Shown here piece by piece: positions 51,646 to 62,371 of a stretch of DNA of 64,000 nt; position 1 is the first letter of the stretch; each line of letters begins with the position of its first letter. The position numbers were made by a program, and so were the translations under genes. Source of the stretch: Aerococcaceae bacterium DSM 111021 (GTDB lineage Bacteria > Bacillota > Bacilli > Lactobacillales > Aerococcaceae); NCBI GenBank assembly GCA_020112395.1, contig JACCEK010000001.1:744001-808000 (forward strand). Direction: 5' to 3'. A model generated the notes under the pieces. That model had not been told where the DNA came from. It saw only the letters and a list, made by a program, of their open reading frames with translations, and made no database searches.

Positions 51646-52830
51646 TTATTTGCGTTTTCTCTTATTTTTAATTTGTTTTGGTTTATGATTTCCCTGTGAT
51701 GTTGACTCGTTAGCTTCAGATGGATCAATTAATACTCTGTTTTTTAAAACCTTCTCAGTTACAGTGATATTTTCTTCTTTTAAGATATTTGCTAAATCAT
51801 TGAATTCTTGTTGATTCAATAATGAGATAACTGTACCTTCACTATTCATTCGTCCAGTTCTTCCAGATCGATGTGTATAAGTTCTACTATCTTGTACACG
51901 GTTATAATGAATAACATATGGAACTTCAGAGATATCCATCCCACGACTTGCAACATCGGTTGTTAATAAGTAAGTTACATCATGGTTTTTGAATGCCCGA
52001 ATAGCGTATTCACGCTCTTGCTTGCTCGCATCACTATGTAATACTACGACCGGAACATTCCCATAAATTAACTTAGCAGCCACTTCTTCTATTTGATGAA
52101 TTTGTTCAAAGAAAACCATCGCACGCATGTCATCCATTTGAGCTAATCGTTTTAATTCATCTGCTTTGTTACGATTGTTCACTGTAATGAAATGATGTTG
52201 AATTTGGCTCACCGATTCTTGTGAATCAACGCGGATTACTTCTATTTCTTGGTTCTCAACTTGAAGTTCTTTAACAAAAGCATCTGTTATAGTCGCACTA
52301 GCATAAACTTTTTGAACATCACGCATAAGTGATTGTTGGATTGTAGCTAAGGTACCTTTATGTTCATCTTTAAATAGATAATCAGCTTCATCAAACACAA
52401 TCGTTTCAACAAGATGAACTTTGATTTTTTTAGTCTTACTAGTTAATTCAATAAAACGACCAGGAGTAGCTATAATTAATTCTGGTTTTTCTTTTAATTT
52501 ATCAATTTGGCGTTTAATATTCGCGCCACCAATAAGTGTTTGAGTTTTGATTCCTACGGTTTTACCCCACTCACGTGCTACTTCACCAATTTGGATAACT
52601 AATTCTTGAGAAGGCGCTAAAACGATGGCTTGTAACGTCTTGTTCGCTTCAATTTTATTGAGTATTGGCAGTAAGTAGGCTAATGTCTTACCAGTACCTG
52701 TTGGGGATACCGCAATCACATTGCCTCCTTTGGATGCTTCTGTAAATAATTGTTCTTGAACCGGTGTAGGCTCTTGAAATTCTTTTTCTTTCCAATAATC
52801 TTGGAGTTCTGTTCTAAATGTATTAAGCAT
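51646..52830 (-). CDS. DEAD-box RNA helicase
   Basis: 394 residues with all motifs: Q motif FQEPTPVQEQL near 18-28, AVSPTGTGKT (I), APSQEL (Ia), IATPGR (Ib), DEAD in VFDEADYLF (II), ASAT (III), VVLHSDASKQER, TTDVASRGMDI (V) and YTHRSGRTGR (VI), then a short basic C-terminal tail KPKQIKNKRKRK. The short form resembles YfmL/CshB-type helicases used in ribosome assembly at low temperature. Third gene of a pepF-Gfo/Idh-helicase run, 15 bases after the oxidoreductase gene. Confidence 0.93.
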   Translation of the reverse strand: MLNTFRTELQDYWKEKEFQEPTPVQEQLFTEASKGGNVIAVSPTGTGKTLAYLLPILNKIEANKTLQAIVLAPSQELVIQIGEVAREWGKTVGIKTQTLIGGANIKRQIDKLKEKPELIIATPGRFIELTSKTKKIKVHLVETIVFDEADYLFKDEHKGTLATIQQSLMRDVQKVYASATITDAFVKELQVENQEIEVIRVDSQESVSQIQHHFITVNNRNKADELKRLAQMDDMRAMVFFEQIHQIEEVAAKLIYGNVPVVVLHSDASKQEREYAIRAFKNHDVTYLLTTDVASRGMDISEVPYVIHYNRVQDSRTYTHRSGRTGRMNSEGTVISLLNQQEFNDLANILKEENITVTEKVLKNRVLIDPSEANESTSQGNHKPKQIKNKRKRK

Positions 52831-52845
52831 TATATGCCCCTTCTC

Positions 52846-53883
52846 TTATCTTCTATAATCTTCTTCAGTTTCAAATGAAATATTTGCGGATCTACGCAGT
52901 AAATCCATTGTTTGTGCAACTTGTAAACTTAATTGTTTCCAATCTTCATAGCGAACCTTTTGATGAATGCTATCTGAGTCATTAATTACTTCAGCAAAAT
53001 TTAATAATTCATCGTACATATAATTTTCTGGTTTATAATCAATAACATCTGCTTTTTGACCTTCATTATTTATTAACTCGACTTTACTAATACGACTTAT
53101 ATCATGGACTACAATTGTCTCGTCATCAATATATATTTCACTTGGTAATTTTGAATGAACTGCCTTTGAAATGAAAATTGTTACTTGATGTTTATCGTAT
53201 GTGAATAGAATTGTACCAAATAAATCGATACCATTCTCACCTTTTTGAGCATTGTATCTAACCGATTGGGGTAAACCGAACAGGTCAAGTACAACATATA
53301 CTGGATACACGCCTAAGTCCATTAAAGCACCACCTGAATAATCAGGATTGAATACATTAGGTGCAATTTGACTGTTTGCCATTGCATCACGATATTGTAC
53401 ATATTTCGAAGAATATTGTCCGAAATTAAAATTTGCTCCTAAAAAAGGTTGTTCTGATTCTTTAATCTTATTTTGAATTAATTGTTTCATGCGACGATAG
53501 TTACGTGTATGAATGTGTAATGCACCTTCAAAAATGAATACATTCATACGTTTCGCTTCATCATGAGCTTGACGCCACTCATCCACATTCGAGAACATCG
53601 GTTTCTCTATTAGAACATGCTTCCCAGCTTTGATGGCTTGCATTGCTTGTTCAAAGTGCAGTTTATTGGGACTCGCTATATAGATTAAATCGATCTCTGG
53701 ATCGAATAAAATATTATTTAACTGATCTGTATAATAATCTGCCTTATAAATCGTCGCAATGTCTTTTGCCCGATAGGCGCTTCGAGAATAGATGCCTTTT
53801 ATCTTATAGAGGTTGGTCAATTGACTCCCTTTTATAAATTGTTCTGTTATCCATGAAGTACCAATGGTTCCTACGTTAATCAT
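52846..53883 (-). CDS. Gfo/Idh/MocA family oxidoreductase
   Basis: NAD(P)-dependent sugar-type dehydrogenase fold, 345 residues. Rossmann start VGTIGTSWITEQFIKG, LIYIASPNKLHFEQAMQAIKAGKHVLIEKPM (near 68-98; EKP motif with catalytic Lys) and GGALMDLGVYPVYVVLDLFG (near 180-198). Substrate unknown. It begins 13 bases after pepF and precedes the helicase gene; this grouping says little about its substrate. Confidence 0.9.
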   Translation of the reverse strand: MINVGTIGTSWITEQFIKGSQLTNLYKIKGIYSRSAYRAKDIATIYKADYYTDQLNNILFDPEIDLIYIASPNKLHFEQAMQAIKAGKHVLIEKPMFSNVDEWRQAHDEAKRMNVFIFEGALHIHTRNYRRMKQLIQNKIKESEQPFLGANFNFGQYSSKYVQYRDAMANSQIAPNVFNPDYSGGALMDLGVYPVYVVLDLFGLPQSVRYNAQKGENGIDLFGTILFTYDKHQVTIFISKAVHSKLPSEIYIDDETIVVHDISRISKVELINNEGQKADVIDYKPENYMYDELLNFAEVINDSDSIHQKVRYEDWKQLSLQVAQTMDLLRRSANISFETEEDYRR

Positions 53884-53896
53884 TGAACTCCTCCTC

Positions 53897-55597
53897 TTAT
53901 ATTAATTGCTCTTCGTCAATATTTTCTAAGTATGTCTTGATTGAGCGAGTCACTTCTTCAAGGCTGCCTTCTTCAAATGGTGATGTTAAGTTAGCTAATT
54001 TAACAATTTCTAAGTATGACTTTGTCCCACCTACTCGACAAATCTTTAAGTAATCAGACCAGAAACTATCATCTTCTTTAATTTGACTACGATCCCAGAA
54101 TTGGAATGCACCTACTTGTGCAAGCGTATAATCGATGTAGTAAAATGGCGAACTGAAAATATGTGCTTGTCTAAACCATAAGCCACCTTGATCATAAAAC
54201 TCATTATCATCGTATTCTTTCCAAGGATTATATTGTTTTTCTAATTCACGCCATTTTAATCGGCGCTCTTTAGGAGTCATTGTTGGATTCTCATACACTT
54301 CATGTTGGAAGTGATCTACTAGGACGCCGTATGGTAAGAAAGTAACACCATCTGCTAGATGAGCATACTTATACTTATCAACTTTATCACCAAAGAACTG
54401 ATCCATCCATGGCCAAGCAAAAAACTCCATACTCATTGAGTGAATTTCACAACTTTCATGGGTTGGCCATATTAATTCTGGCACTGTAATCCACCGTGAT
54501 CTATATACTTGGAAAGCATGACCGGCTTCATGGGTTAACACATCTACATCACCTGATGTCCCGTTAAAGTTAGCAAATATAAATGGTGCATTTAAATTTG
54601 GTATATACGTACAATAACCACCACTTTGCTTGCCCGTTTTAGTTAATAAGTCCATCAAGTCATGCTTCATCATGAAGTCAAAAAACTCATCCGTTTCTGG
54701 AGACATTTCTGAATACATCTTTTCAGCTTTTTGAATTACTTCAAAAGTCGTTCCGATTGGCTTCGCATTACCAGTTGGGAAATTTAACCCTAAGTCATAA
54801 TACTTCAATTCATCTAAGTCTAATCGGTTTGCTTGGCGGTCAAAAATATACTTAGATAAAGGAACAATGTGCTCTAATACTTCTTTACGATACACTTCTA
54901 CATCTAAACGCGTATAGTCCAAACGATTCATTCTAGCGTAACCCATCTCAACAAAATCTTTAAAGCCTAATCTCGTTGCCATTTCATGGCGGACTTTCAC
55001 TAGTTCGTCGTAGATGCGATCTAAATCACTCAAGTTTTCTTTAAAGAAATTAGAGTACAATTCTGATGTAGTTTTACGTTCCTCACGGTCCGTAGATTGC
55101 ATAAAAGGTGTTAAACCCGATAAATTATATGTTGTCCCCTTATACTCAAGTTCCGCTGATGCGATAAGTAAATCATACTCTGACACTAATTTGTTCTCTT
55201 GTTGTAGTAACGGAATAATTGATGAATCGAAAACGTTTAAAGAGTTTTCAATAATATCAAAAAATGGTTCAGGTATTTCTTTTTTTAACTCGTCTAAATA
55301 CTGAGAGTCTAAAATTGTTCGATAGTAATCTGTTTCCCACTCCGAGATGATTGGTTGATGTTCATCCCAAAAATCACTTTCATTCTGATAAAAATTATCT
55401 TTAGTATCAATTGAGTAACGGATTCCTGCCAATTCCGACTGAGTACTTAGTTCATTTTGTAAAGATTGTACCTTACGAATACCTTCCATAGCTTCTTTGA
55501 CAGATTGAGCATCTTTAATTTGCTTAATATATTCTTTATATTCTTGTTTGAAAACGTCTAAATCTGGTCTTCTATAATTAAATTCTTTAAATTTCAT
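53897..55597 (-). CDS. M3 family oligoendopeptidase (PepF-like)
   Basis: Cytoplasmic zinc endopeptidase that degrades oligopeptides. 566 residues, all-helical N-terminal part, HEAGH (HExxH) in VLTHEAGHAFQVY near 353-365 and the third ligand Glu in THESCEIHSMSMEFF near 385-395, then YKYAHLADGVTFLPYGVLVDHFQ and GLWFRQAHIFSSPFYYIDYTLAQ. The pattern suits the shorter M3 'oligoendopeptidase' branch. ATG at 55597 follows GAAGGA; a GTG two codons earlier is possible. Confidence 0.93.
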   Translation of the reverse strand: MKFKEFNYRRPDLDVFKQEYKEYIKQIKDAQSVKEAMEGIRKVQSLQNELSTQSELAGIRYSIDTKDNFYQNESDFWDEHQPIISEWETDYYRTILDSQYLDELKKEIPEPFFDIIENSLNVFDSSIIPLLQQENKLVSEYDLLIASAELEYKGTTYNLSGLTPFMQSTDREERKTTSELYSNFFKENLSDLDRIYDELVKVRHEMATRLGFKDFVEMGYARMNRLDYTRLDVEVYRKEVLEHIVPLSKYIFDRQANRLDLDELKYYDLGLNFPTGNAKPIGTTFEVIQKAEKMYSEMSPETDEFFDFMMKHDLMDLLTKTGKQSGGYCTYIPNLNAPFIFANFNGTSGDVDVLTHEAGHAFQVYRSRWITVPELIWPTHESCEIHSMSMEFFAWPWMDQFFGDKVDKYKYAHLADGVTFLPYGVLVDHFQHEVYENPTMTPKERRLKWRELEKQYNPWKEYDDNEFYDQGGLWFRQAHIFSSPFYYIDYTLAQVGAFQFWDRSQIKEDDSFWSDYLKICRVGGTKSYLEIVKLANLTSPFEEGSLEEVTRSIKTYLENIDEEQLI

Positions 55598-55868
55598 GCA
55601 CACACGTCCTTCATTTACTGTATTGTTATTATACCACAGGTTATTGTATTAACTTGCTATTTCAGACTTATCATTTGATTATATTGACCCTAACAACTAA
55701 TAAAAATCAAGTCATACAAAACCACTTCTCAACAGTATTTATAAGCATTTTACTAGATTAATCTTGGCATTGTCGTGTATAATTGTATGTTGACAATGAC
55801 AGAATCAATAAAATGGATATAAATGATATCCACACATACGCAAAGATTATTAAATAGGAGGTGTCTTT

Positions 55869-57728
55869 ATGCGTCAAGATTTAAGTAACGAAGGAACCCC
55901 TAAAGAAAATAAGGTCAAAATAGATCGCAGTGAAATTCTATATAAGATTGAGCAAAAGTTAAAATTATTACCTGATCTACCTGGGTGTTATTTAATGCGA
56001 AATGCGAATGATACAATTATTTATGTTGGTAAAGCCAAAAATTTAAAAAATCGCGTTCGCTCATATTTTAGAGGAGCTCACGATGCAAAAACAACAAAAC
56101 TAGTTTCTGAAATAGATCATTTCGAAACAATTATTACTAATAGTGATAAAGAAGCTTTAATTCTTGAAATTAATCTAATTCAAGAATATAAACCCATCTA
56201 TAATATTCGATTAAAAGATTCAACAATGTATCCTTATCTAAAGATAACTAAAGAAGAGGACCCACAATTAATTATTACGAATGAAGTCAAAAAAGATGGC
56301 GGGACTTACTTTGGTCCGTTCCCTAATGTCTATGCAGCAACGAGCACACAACAACTGTTACACCGAGCGTATCCTTTACGCAGATGCTCAAAGAATGAAA
56401 AGAGAGCATGTTTCTATTACCATCTTGGACAGTGTATTGGACCATGTAATCACAAGGTTGACAAAGAGGTCTATGATAGACAAATAGAAAACATAAAAAA
56501 ATTCTTTGGTGGTAATGTGAATGGTATAAAAGATGATTTACGTTCAAAAATGAATACTGCATCAGAGAAGTTAGATTTTGAACAAGCTGCTGATTACCGT
56601 GATCAAATTAGTTATATTGAAAAAACAATCGAACGCCAAGTCATTATGAGCCAAGATTATGACAATATGGATGTATTTGGTTACACGCTCGATCGTGGTT
56701 GGCTATCTGTTCAAACCTTTATGTTGCGTCAAGGTTCAATTCTGAAGCGTAAAGCAGCTATCTTTCCTAGCTATAACAACCCTGAAGAAGAAGTGACCAC
56801 TTATATAGCACGTTTTTATAAAGAAGAATCTCATTTAATGCCTAAAGCTGTACTCGTCCCAAGTGACGTAGATAATAAGTTACTAAACGATTATCTTGAA
56901 GTACCAGTCTCTACTCCGCTACGCGGAAAGAAACGCAGTCTTTTAGAGCTTTGTGAAAAAAATAGCCGCATTTCATTAGATGAGAAGTTTAGATTAATTG
57001 AAATGAGTGAGCGAAAAACTCTAGGTGCAATCGATGAATTATCAGATGCATTAAATATCCCTCAAGCAAATTATATTGAATCTTTTGACCATTCTAATAT
57101 CCAAGGAACTAATGCGGTATCTGGAATGGTAGTTTACCGAGATGGCAAGCCTGAACGTAAGAACTACCGTAAATTCAAAATTAAAACAGTTGAAGGAGCC
57201 AATGAGTTTGCTTCAACACAAGAAGTTATCCGTAGACGTTACACAAGGCTATTACGGGAAGAGAAGGAATTACCAGACCTTATCCTAATGGATGGTGGAA
57301 AAGTCCAAATAAGAGCAGCTAGAGACGTTTTGGAGAATGAATTGGGTATTACCATTCCTGTAGCAGGTATGGTAAAAGACGATAAGCATAAAACCGCTGC
57401 TTTAATGGATGGATATAGCGAAGAGATTATTCCTTTAGAACCAACGAGTCAAGTCTTTCACTTCTTACAAAGAGTTCAAGATGAAGTTCACCGGTATGCA
57501 ATAAGTTATCATCGAAATGTTCGTTCCAAATCTCAATTTGGTTCAATACTAGATAGCATTGAAGGTGTTGGTCCTAAAACTAGAACGAAATTACTTAAAC
57601 ACTTTAAAAATTTACAAAAAATGAAAGTGGCTGAAATGGATGAATTTCGTCATCTAGGTATCCCTCAGCCTACAGCACAACGTATCATTGATACACTTAA
57701 TAAAGAAGAGCAATTTGAAACCAAATAA
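55869..57728 (+). CDS. uvrC: Excinuclease ABC subunit C
   Basis: Makes both incisions in nucleotide excision repair. 619 residues: GIY-YIG nuclease (LPDLPGCYLMRNANDTIIYVGKAK near 35-57), a cysteine motif (CSKNEKRACFYYHLGQCIGPC near 170-190), UVR domain (MNTASEKLDFEQAADYRDQI near 225-245), RNase H-like endonuclease part (ESFDHSNIQGTNAVSGMVVY near 400, DLILMDGGKVQ) and C-terminal HhH (SIEGVGPKTRTKLLKHF). The N-terminal extension of about 20 charged residues before the nuclease is slightly longer than usual; AGGAGGTG supports this ATG. Transcribed alone. Confidence 0.97.
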   Translation: MRQDLSNEGTPKENKVKIDRSEILYKIEQKLKLLPDLPGCYLMRNANDTIIYVGKAKNLKNRVRSYFRGAHDAKTTKLVSEIDHFETIITNSDKEALILEINLIQEYKPIYNIRLKDSTMYPYLKITKEEDPQLIITNEVKKDGGTYFGPFPNVYAATSTQQLLHRAYPLRRCSKNEKRACFYYHLGQCIGPCNHKVDKEVYDRQIENIKKFFGGNVNGIKDDLRSKMNTASEKLDFEQAADYRDQISYIEKTIERQVIMSQDYDNMDVFGYTLDRGWLSVQTFMLRQGSILKRKAAIFPSYNNPEEEVTTYIARFYKEESHLMPKAVLVPSDVDNKLLNDYLEVPVSTPLRGKKRSLLELCEKNSRISLDEKFRLIEMSERKTLGAIDELSDALNIPQANYIESFDHSNIQGTNAVSGMVVYRDGKPERKNYRKFKIKTVEGANEFASTQEVIRRRYTRLLREEKELPDLILMDGGKVQIRAARDVLENELGITIPVAGMVKDDKHKTAALMDGYSEEIIPLEPTSQVFHFLQRVQDEVHRYAISYHRNVRSKSQFGSILDSIEGVGPKTRTKLLKHFKNLQKMKVAEMDEFRHLGIPQPTAQRIIDTLNKEEQFETK

Positions 57729-57764
57729 AAAAAGAGCTGAAAAAATAATTTTCAGCTCTTTTTA
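57726..57764. terminator. Bidirectional terminator between uvrC and the L,D-transpeptidase gene
   Basis: AAAAAGAGCTGAAAA and its complement around AATAA, with A and T tracts on both sides. Confidence 0.93.
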
Positions 57765-57771
57765 CTTTACA

Positions 57772-59154
57772 TTAGTAGAATACGATAACTGGTGTACCGT
57801 AATCAACATTATTATAAATAATTTCAACAGCACCTAAGGGTGTGTTAATACATCCAAGTGACCCAGATGATTGGTAAACATTTCCACCAAATGATCCTTG
57901 CCATGATGCATCGTGGATACCTTGTGCTTTATCATCAAATCGAATCCAGTAATTAACCGGCGTCGAATAGCTTATTTCTGAGAATGGATTAATACCAACT
58001 AAGTTTGTATCATATAACATCTCATTAACAGCATTCGCTCCTGGGACTGTTTCAGCACCAATTTTCCCTGATACCATTGGTGTTTCAACGATAATATCAC
58101 CATCAACATATAAATACATATACTGGTTACTTAAATCAATTTCAATATAAGTTGACCCAATATCATCCGAAGCACCAGCTATACCACCTGAACTGTAATA
58201 AATTGGTTCTCTAGAGACATTCTCACCTGCGTGAATATCACTAATCAAGGCTTCAGTTTCGGCATCTGTGTCTATCGACCAACCTAATATCCCTGGCGGT
58301 ACACTCACTTCACCTTGTAATGTACTTTCAAATTGTCTTGTTTTATAGAATGTAGAATACTCTTCGTTTAATGCACTTAAGTATTCTTTTACTGAATCTT
58401 CATTAATAATAAGTTCGTTTGATGCATTAAAATAAATCCAATTTTCAATCTCAGTTTGAGGAATAGTAACTTCTTCCCCAGCTATTTCATAAGTAATATC
58501 AACAGTCGAAACTGATTCAATCTCATCCATAACTGTCGTAATCTCTTCACTTTCTTCAGTCACTTCTGGTTGAGCATAAGCTTCTTCTAGATTAATTGTA
58601 TAATTTTTATTTTGAATACCATCAACAATAGCAGATTCAAGACGTTCTGGATCAATTTGCTTACCTTCTTCGCCTTCAACAACATAATAACCGTCAGACT
58701 CATCATAATTCACAGCCGCATCGACAGCAGCTTCACGTTCTTCATTAGAAAGCCCTTGTGCTGACAAGGTATTAATTATTTCTTCTTCATTGAAGCTAAT
58801 CTGTTCCTCTAAACCTTCGTTATACTCTTTATCTTCAAACAAACTATTCAACCAAGTCGTTGGATTTTGTGATAAGTATGACGCTTCTAATTTAGATTCA
58901 GTATTATACTCAGGCTCTAATTCACCTAACTTTAAACGAGCAACCTCTTGCCCATCCTCTTCAAGAACAAATTCTTTGTCATTCAAATCTTCAATAACTT
59001 TCGCCTGCGCTTCATCAAGTGTCAAATTACTAACATCAACTGTCCCAAAAGTGGAATTAGCTGAAAATTTCTCCGAGTAAAATCCAACACCTGCAAAATA
59101 TACAACTCCCATAATTAACACAGTTGAAATGATAATTAATAATGTCTTCTTCAT
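57772..59154 (-). CDS. L,D-transpeptidase (YkuD) with peptidoglycan-binding domains
   Basis: Cross-links peptidoglycan by 3-3 bonds, or anchors proteins, on the outside. 460 residues: an N-terminal membrane anchor (TLLIIISTVLIMGVVYFAG), two PG_binding_4-type domains (about 50-330) rich in acidic residues, and the YkuD catalytic domain at the end with IEIDLSNQYMYLYVDG and HDASWQGSFGG...SSGSLGCINTP, where His and Cys are the catalytic residues. GTG at 59157 or ATG at 59154 may start it. L,D-transpeptidases of this form underlie beta-lactam-tolerant cross-linking in enterococci. Confidence 0.93.
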   Translation of the reverse strand: MKKTLLIIISTVLIMGVVYFAGVGFYSEKFSANSTFGTVDVSNLTLDEAQAKVIEDLNDKEFVLEEDGQEVARLKLGELEPEYNTESKLEASYLSQNPTTWLNSLFEDKEYNEGLEEQISFNEEEIINTLSAQGLSNEEREAAVDAAVNYDESDGYYVVEGEEGKQIDPERLESAIVDGIQNKNYTINLEEAYAQPEVTEESEEITTVMDEIESVSTVDITYEIAGEEVTIPQTEIENWIYFNASNELIINEDSVKEYLSALNEEYSTFYKTRQFESTLQGEVSVPPGILGWSIDTDAETEALISDIHAGENVSREPIYYSSGGIAGASDDIGSTYIEIDLSNQYMYLYVDGDIIVETPMVSGKIGAETVPGANAVNEMLYDTNLVGINPFSEISYSTPVNYWIRFDDKAQGIHDASWQGSFGGNVYQSSGSLGCINTPLGAVEIIYNNVDYGTPVIVFY

Positions 59155-59157
59155 CAC

Positions 59158-59424
59158 TTACCTACCTCTCTAAAGTTTCGCATTTATAGAGTAACATATT
59201 TAAAATGATTTGTGTGCAGAATTCACAATTTATTCAAAAATTCATTTGAATACTTATCCTTAATAAAAACTTAATCATTTTTAAGTATTAAAAAAGTTAA
59301 CCTTTATGTAATTCAATCAAATTCTAAGTGGAAAATACTTATTTTAGTAAGGACCATTCGGTTAACGTAGTGAAACAAATTAAACATATCTACATTTATT
59401 CGCTATTAAAATATACACAAATAA
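59158..59424. other. AT-rich intergenic region with the promoter area of the L,D-transpeptidase
   Basis: About 270 bases without an open frame or hairpin. A promoter for the minus-strand transpeptidase gene must lie here, but no convincing -35/-10 pair was found. Confidence 0.45.
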
Positions 59425-59465
59425 AAAAAGCCTCTAAATGCAATAAGCATCTAGAAGCTTTTAAA
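59425..59465 (-). terminator. Terminator of the gatCAB operon
   Basis: AAAGC(C)TCTA(A)ATGC and GCAT(C)TAGA(A)GCTTT stem, then TTTTTTTATTTG on the minus strand, just after the gatB stop. Confidence 0.85.
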
Positions 59466-59469
59466 GGTA

Positions 59470-60900
59470 TTACATATTTTTTAATGTTTCTAAGATTAAT
59501 TTGTTAACAACTTGTGGGTTAGCTTGTCCACGAGTTTGTTTCATAACTTGTCCAACAAAGAATCCTAAAGCTCGATCTTTACCATTCTTGTAGTCTTCTA
59601 CAGACTCTGGACTTGAAGCAATAGCTTCATCAATAATCGGTTGTAATTTAGCAGGATCACTAAGTTGAACCATACCTTGCTCTTCAACAACTTTATTCGC
59701 ATCTCCACCTTTTTCAACTAGGTGCTTGAATAATTTCTTGGCAATCTTGCTTGAAATTGTTCCATCAGCGATTAAATTAATCATTTGAGCTAAGTTAGTT
59801 GGTGTTAATTTAGTGTCTTCTAATACCATTTGTTCTTTGTTTAAGTGAGCAGATACCTCACCCATTAACCAGTTTGAAGCTTGCTTAGGATCAGCACCTT
59901 CTGCAATTGTATTATCAAAGAAGTCTGACATTACTTTTGTTTGAGTAAGAACCATTGCATCATACTCAGGCAATTCATACTCAGATACATAACGAAGACG
60001 TCTTTGATCAGGCATCTCAGGTAAGGTTTCTTTAACTTCAGCAATCCACTCTTCAGTAATATAAATTGGTGGAACATCTGGTTCTGGGAAGTAACGATAA
60101 TCAGCCGCTCCTTCTTTCGTACGCATTAAGATCGTATCTCCAGTTGATTCGTCATAACGACGTGTTTCTTGATCGATTACGCCACCACTTCTTAATACGT
60201 TTGCTTGGCGTACTTCTTCATGCTCAAGTCCTTTACGTACAAAGTTAAAACTGTTTAAGTTTTTTAACTCTGTCTTCGTACCAAACTCTTCTTGTCCAAA
60301 CGGACGAAGTGAGATATTTGCATCACAACGTAAAGACCCTTCTTCCATACGTACATCAGAAACTTCTGTAAATAAGATTTTCTCACGTACAGCTTCTAAG
60401 TATGCATAAGCTTCTGCAGGTGAGTGCATATCAGCTTCAGATACAATCTCAATTAAAGGAGTACCTTGACGGTTTAAATCAACATAAGAGAATCCGTCAG
60501 TACCATGCGTATTTTTACCAGCATCTTCTTCTAAATGAACACGGTTGATACGAATACGACGGCGTTCGCCTTCCACTTCAATATCAATATAACCATTCGT
60601 TCCAATCGGTTGAGTATCTTGAGTAATTTGGTAAGCAGATGGATTGTCAGGATAGAAATAGTTTTTGCGATCAAAACTCATTTCTCTAGCGATCTCACAG
60701 TTTAATGCAAGGGCTGCTTTCATTCCGTAATCCACTGCACCTTTGTTTAATACGGGTAATACTCCAGGGTATCCCCAGTCTTTTTCGTTTGTGTTACTAT
60801 TCGGTTCTGCACCAAAATGAGCTGGTGAAGTACTAAATATTTTCGAGTCAGTTTTCAATTCAACGTGGATTTCTAATCCAATGACAGTTTCAAAATTCAT
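59470..60900 (-). CDS. gatB: Asp-tRNA(Asn)/Glu-tRNA(Gln) amidotransferase subunit B
   Basis: Kinase/tRNA-binding subunit of the amidotransferase that converts Glu-tRNA(Gln) to Gln-tRNA(Gln). 476 residues with the N-terminal [44 protein letters not shown] and [15 protein letters not shown] of the catalytic domain, then the tail with the YqeY-like domain near the C-terminus ([21 protein letters not shown]). Follows gatA by 12 bases and ends the operon. Confidence 0.97.
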   Translation of the reverse strand: MNFETVIGLEIHVELKTDSKIFSTSPAHFGAEPNSNTNEKDWGYPGVLPVLNKGAVDYGMKAALALNCEIAREMSFDRKNYFYPDNPSAYQITQDTQPIGTNGYIDIEVEGERRRIRINRVHLEEDAGKNTHGTDGFSYVDLNRQGTPLIEIVSEADMHSPAEAYAYLEAVREKILFTEVSDVRMEEGSLRCDANISLRPFGQEEFGTKTELKNLNSFNFVRKGLEHEEVRQANVLRSGGVIDQETRRYDESTGDTILMRTKEGAADYRYFPEPDVPPIYITEEWIAEVKETLPEMPDQRRLRYVSEYELPEYDAMVLTQTKVMSDFFDNTIAEGADPKQASNWLMGEVSAHLNKEQMVLEDTKLTPTNLAQMINLIADGTISSKIAKKLFKHLVEKGGDANKVVEEQGMVQLSDPAKLQPIIDEAIASSPESVEDYKNGKDRALGFFVGQVMKQTRGQANPQVVNKLILETLKNM

Positions 60901-60912
60901 TATATCACCCTC

Positions 60913-62370
60913 CTAAAATTCCGGTACTTGATTAACGTAGTCATGATTTTGTTCAAAATCATATGCAACTTGGTAAAGTGTTGATTCATCAAGGTGTTTA
61001 CCAATTAATTGTAAGCCGATTGGCATTCCATTGCTATCGAATCCTGCTGGGACTGACATCGCTGGTAAACCTGCTAAGTTGACAGGTACAGTTAACAAGT
61101 CAGATACATACATCTCTACTGGATCTTCAATACGTCCACCGATCTTAAATGCAGTACTTGTTGTAACAGGTCCCATAATCAAGTCATATTGATTAAACAC
61201 TTTAATAAAGTCTTCAATAATTAAAGTTCTTACTTGTGCAGCTTTTTTATAATACTTATCAAAGGCACCAGAGCTTAAACTGTAAGTCCCAAGCATAATA
61301 CGACGTTTTACTTCTGTTCCAAAACCTTCACTACGAGATTGAACGTAGATATCTTCTAAAGTTTTAGCCGATTCTGAACGGTATCCGTAACGAATTCCAT
61401 CAAATCGTTGTAAGTTCGATGACGCTTCAGCTGAAGATAAGATATAGTACACGTTAATTCCATAAGGTGTATGTGGTAATGATACTTCATCAACGATTGC
61501 ACCTTGAGAAATAAAATATTCTTTCGCTTTCGCAATTGCTTCACGAATTTCTATGTTTACAGCTTCTGATTGATACTCTTTAGGAAATGCAATACGCATT
61601 CCTTCAATAGGTTGTCCAATTTTAGATCTGTAATCAAGTTCTACATCCGGACGGCTTGTTCCATCATTTTTATCATATCCTGCAATAGCTTCTAATACTA
61701 AGGCATTATCTTCTACTGAGATTGTCATTGGTCCAATTTGATCTAGACTTGAACCGAATGCAATCGCTCCGAAACGAGATACTGAACCGTATGATGGTTT
61801 CATTCCAACAATACCTGTAAAGGCTGCTGGGTTACGTACACTCCCACCTGTATCTGTCCCAAGACTTGCTGGTACTTGACGAGCAGCAACTGCAGATGAT
61901 GATCCACCTGATGACCCACCAGGAACACGTTCTAGGTCCCATGGGTTTTTAGATGTTTTGAAGTATGAAGTCTCTGTTGAACCACCCATAGCAAATTCAT
62001 CTAAGTTCAGTTTACCAATGATAATTGCTCCAGCTTCTTTTAATTTTTTAATAACCGTAGCATCATATGTTGGATTAAAGTTCTCTAACATTTTTGATGA
62101 AGCAGTTGTTATTAAGTCTTCAGTCACGATATTATCTTTAATTCCAATTGGCACACCATTCAGTAATGGTGCATCTTCTCCGTAACCAACTTCATCAGCT
62201 TTTTTAGCTGCTTCTAAAGCAGCTTCTTTATTTAATGCTAAGAATGAATTAACTTTATCATCTGTCTCTTCGATATATGCAAAGACTGATTCTGTTAGTT
62301 CAACAGCAGTAAATTCGCCGTTTTTTAACCCCGTTTGGATATCAATAATTGTTGTTGGATATTTACTCAT
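60913..62370 (-). CDS. gatA: Asp-tRNA(Asn)/Glu-tRNA(Gln) amidotransferase subunit A
   Basis: Amidase subunit that frees ammonia from glutamine. 485 residues of the amidase signature family: catalytic Lys in GVPIGIKDNI, GGSSGGSSSAVAAR near 150-165, cis-Ser and nucleophile Ser in SLGTDTGGSVRNPAAF near 172-185. The frame extends by GTG to 62385, but GGGGAAG lies before the ATG at 62370, which is also one base after the gatC stop, so translation is coupled. Confidence 0.97.
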   Translation of the reverse strand: MSKYPTTIIDIQTGLKNGEFTAVELTESVFAYIEETDDKVNSFLALNKEAALEAAKKADEVGYGEDAPLLNGVPIGIKDNIVTEDLITTASSKMLENFNPTYDATVIKKLKEAGAIIIGKLNLDEFAMGGSTETSYFKTSKNPWDLERVPGGSSGGSSSAVAARQVPASLGTDTGGSVRNPAAFTGIVGMKPSYGSVSRFGAIAFGSSLDQIGPMTISVEDNALVLEAIAGYDKNDGTSRPDVELDYRSKIGQPIEGMRIAFPKEYQSEAVNIEIREAIAKAKEYFISQGAIVDEVSLPHTPYGINVYYILSSAEASSNLQRFDGIRYGYRSESAKTLEDIYVQSRSEGFGTEVKRRIMLGTYSLSSGAFDKYYKKAAQVRTLIIEDFIKVFNQYDLIMGPVTTSTAFKIGGRIEDPVEMYVSDLLTVPVNLAGLPAMSVPAGFDSNGMPIGLQLIGKHLDESTLYQVAYDFEQNHDYVNQVPEF

Positions 62371-62371
62371 A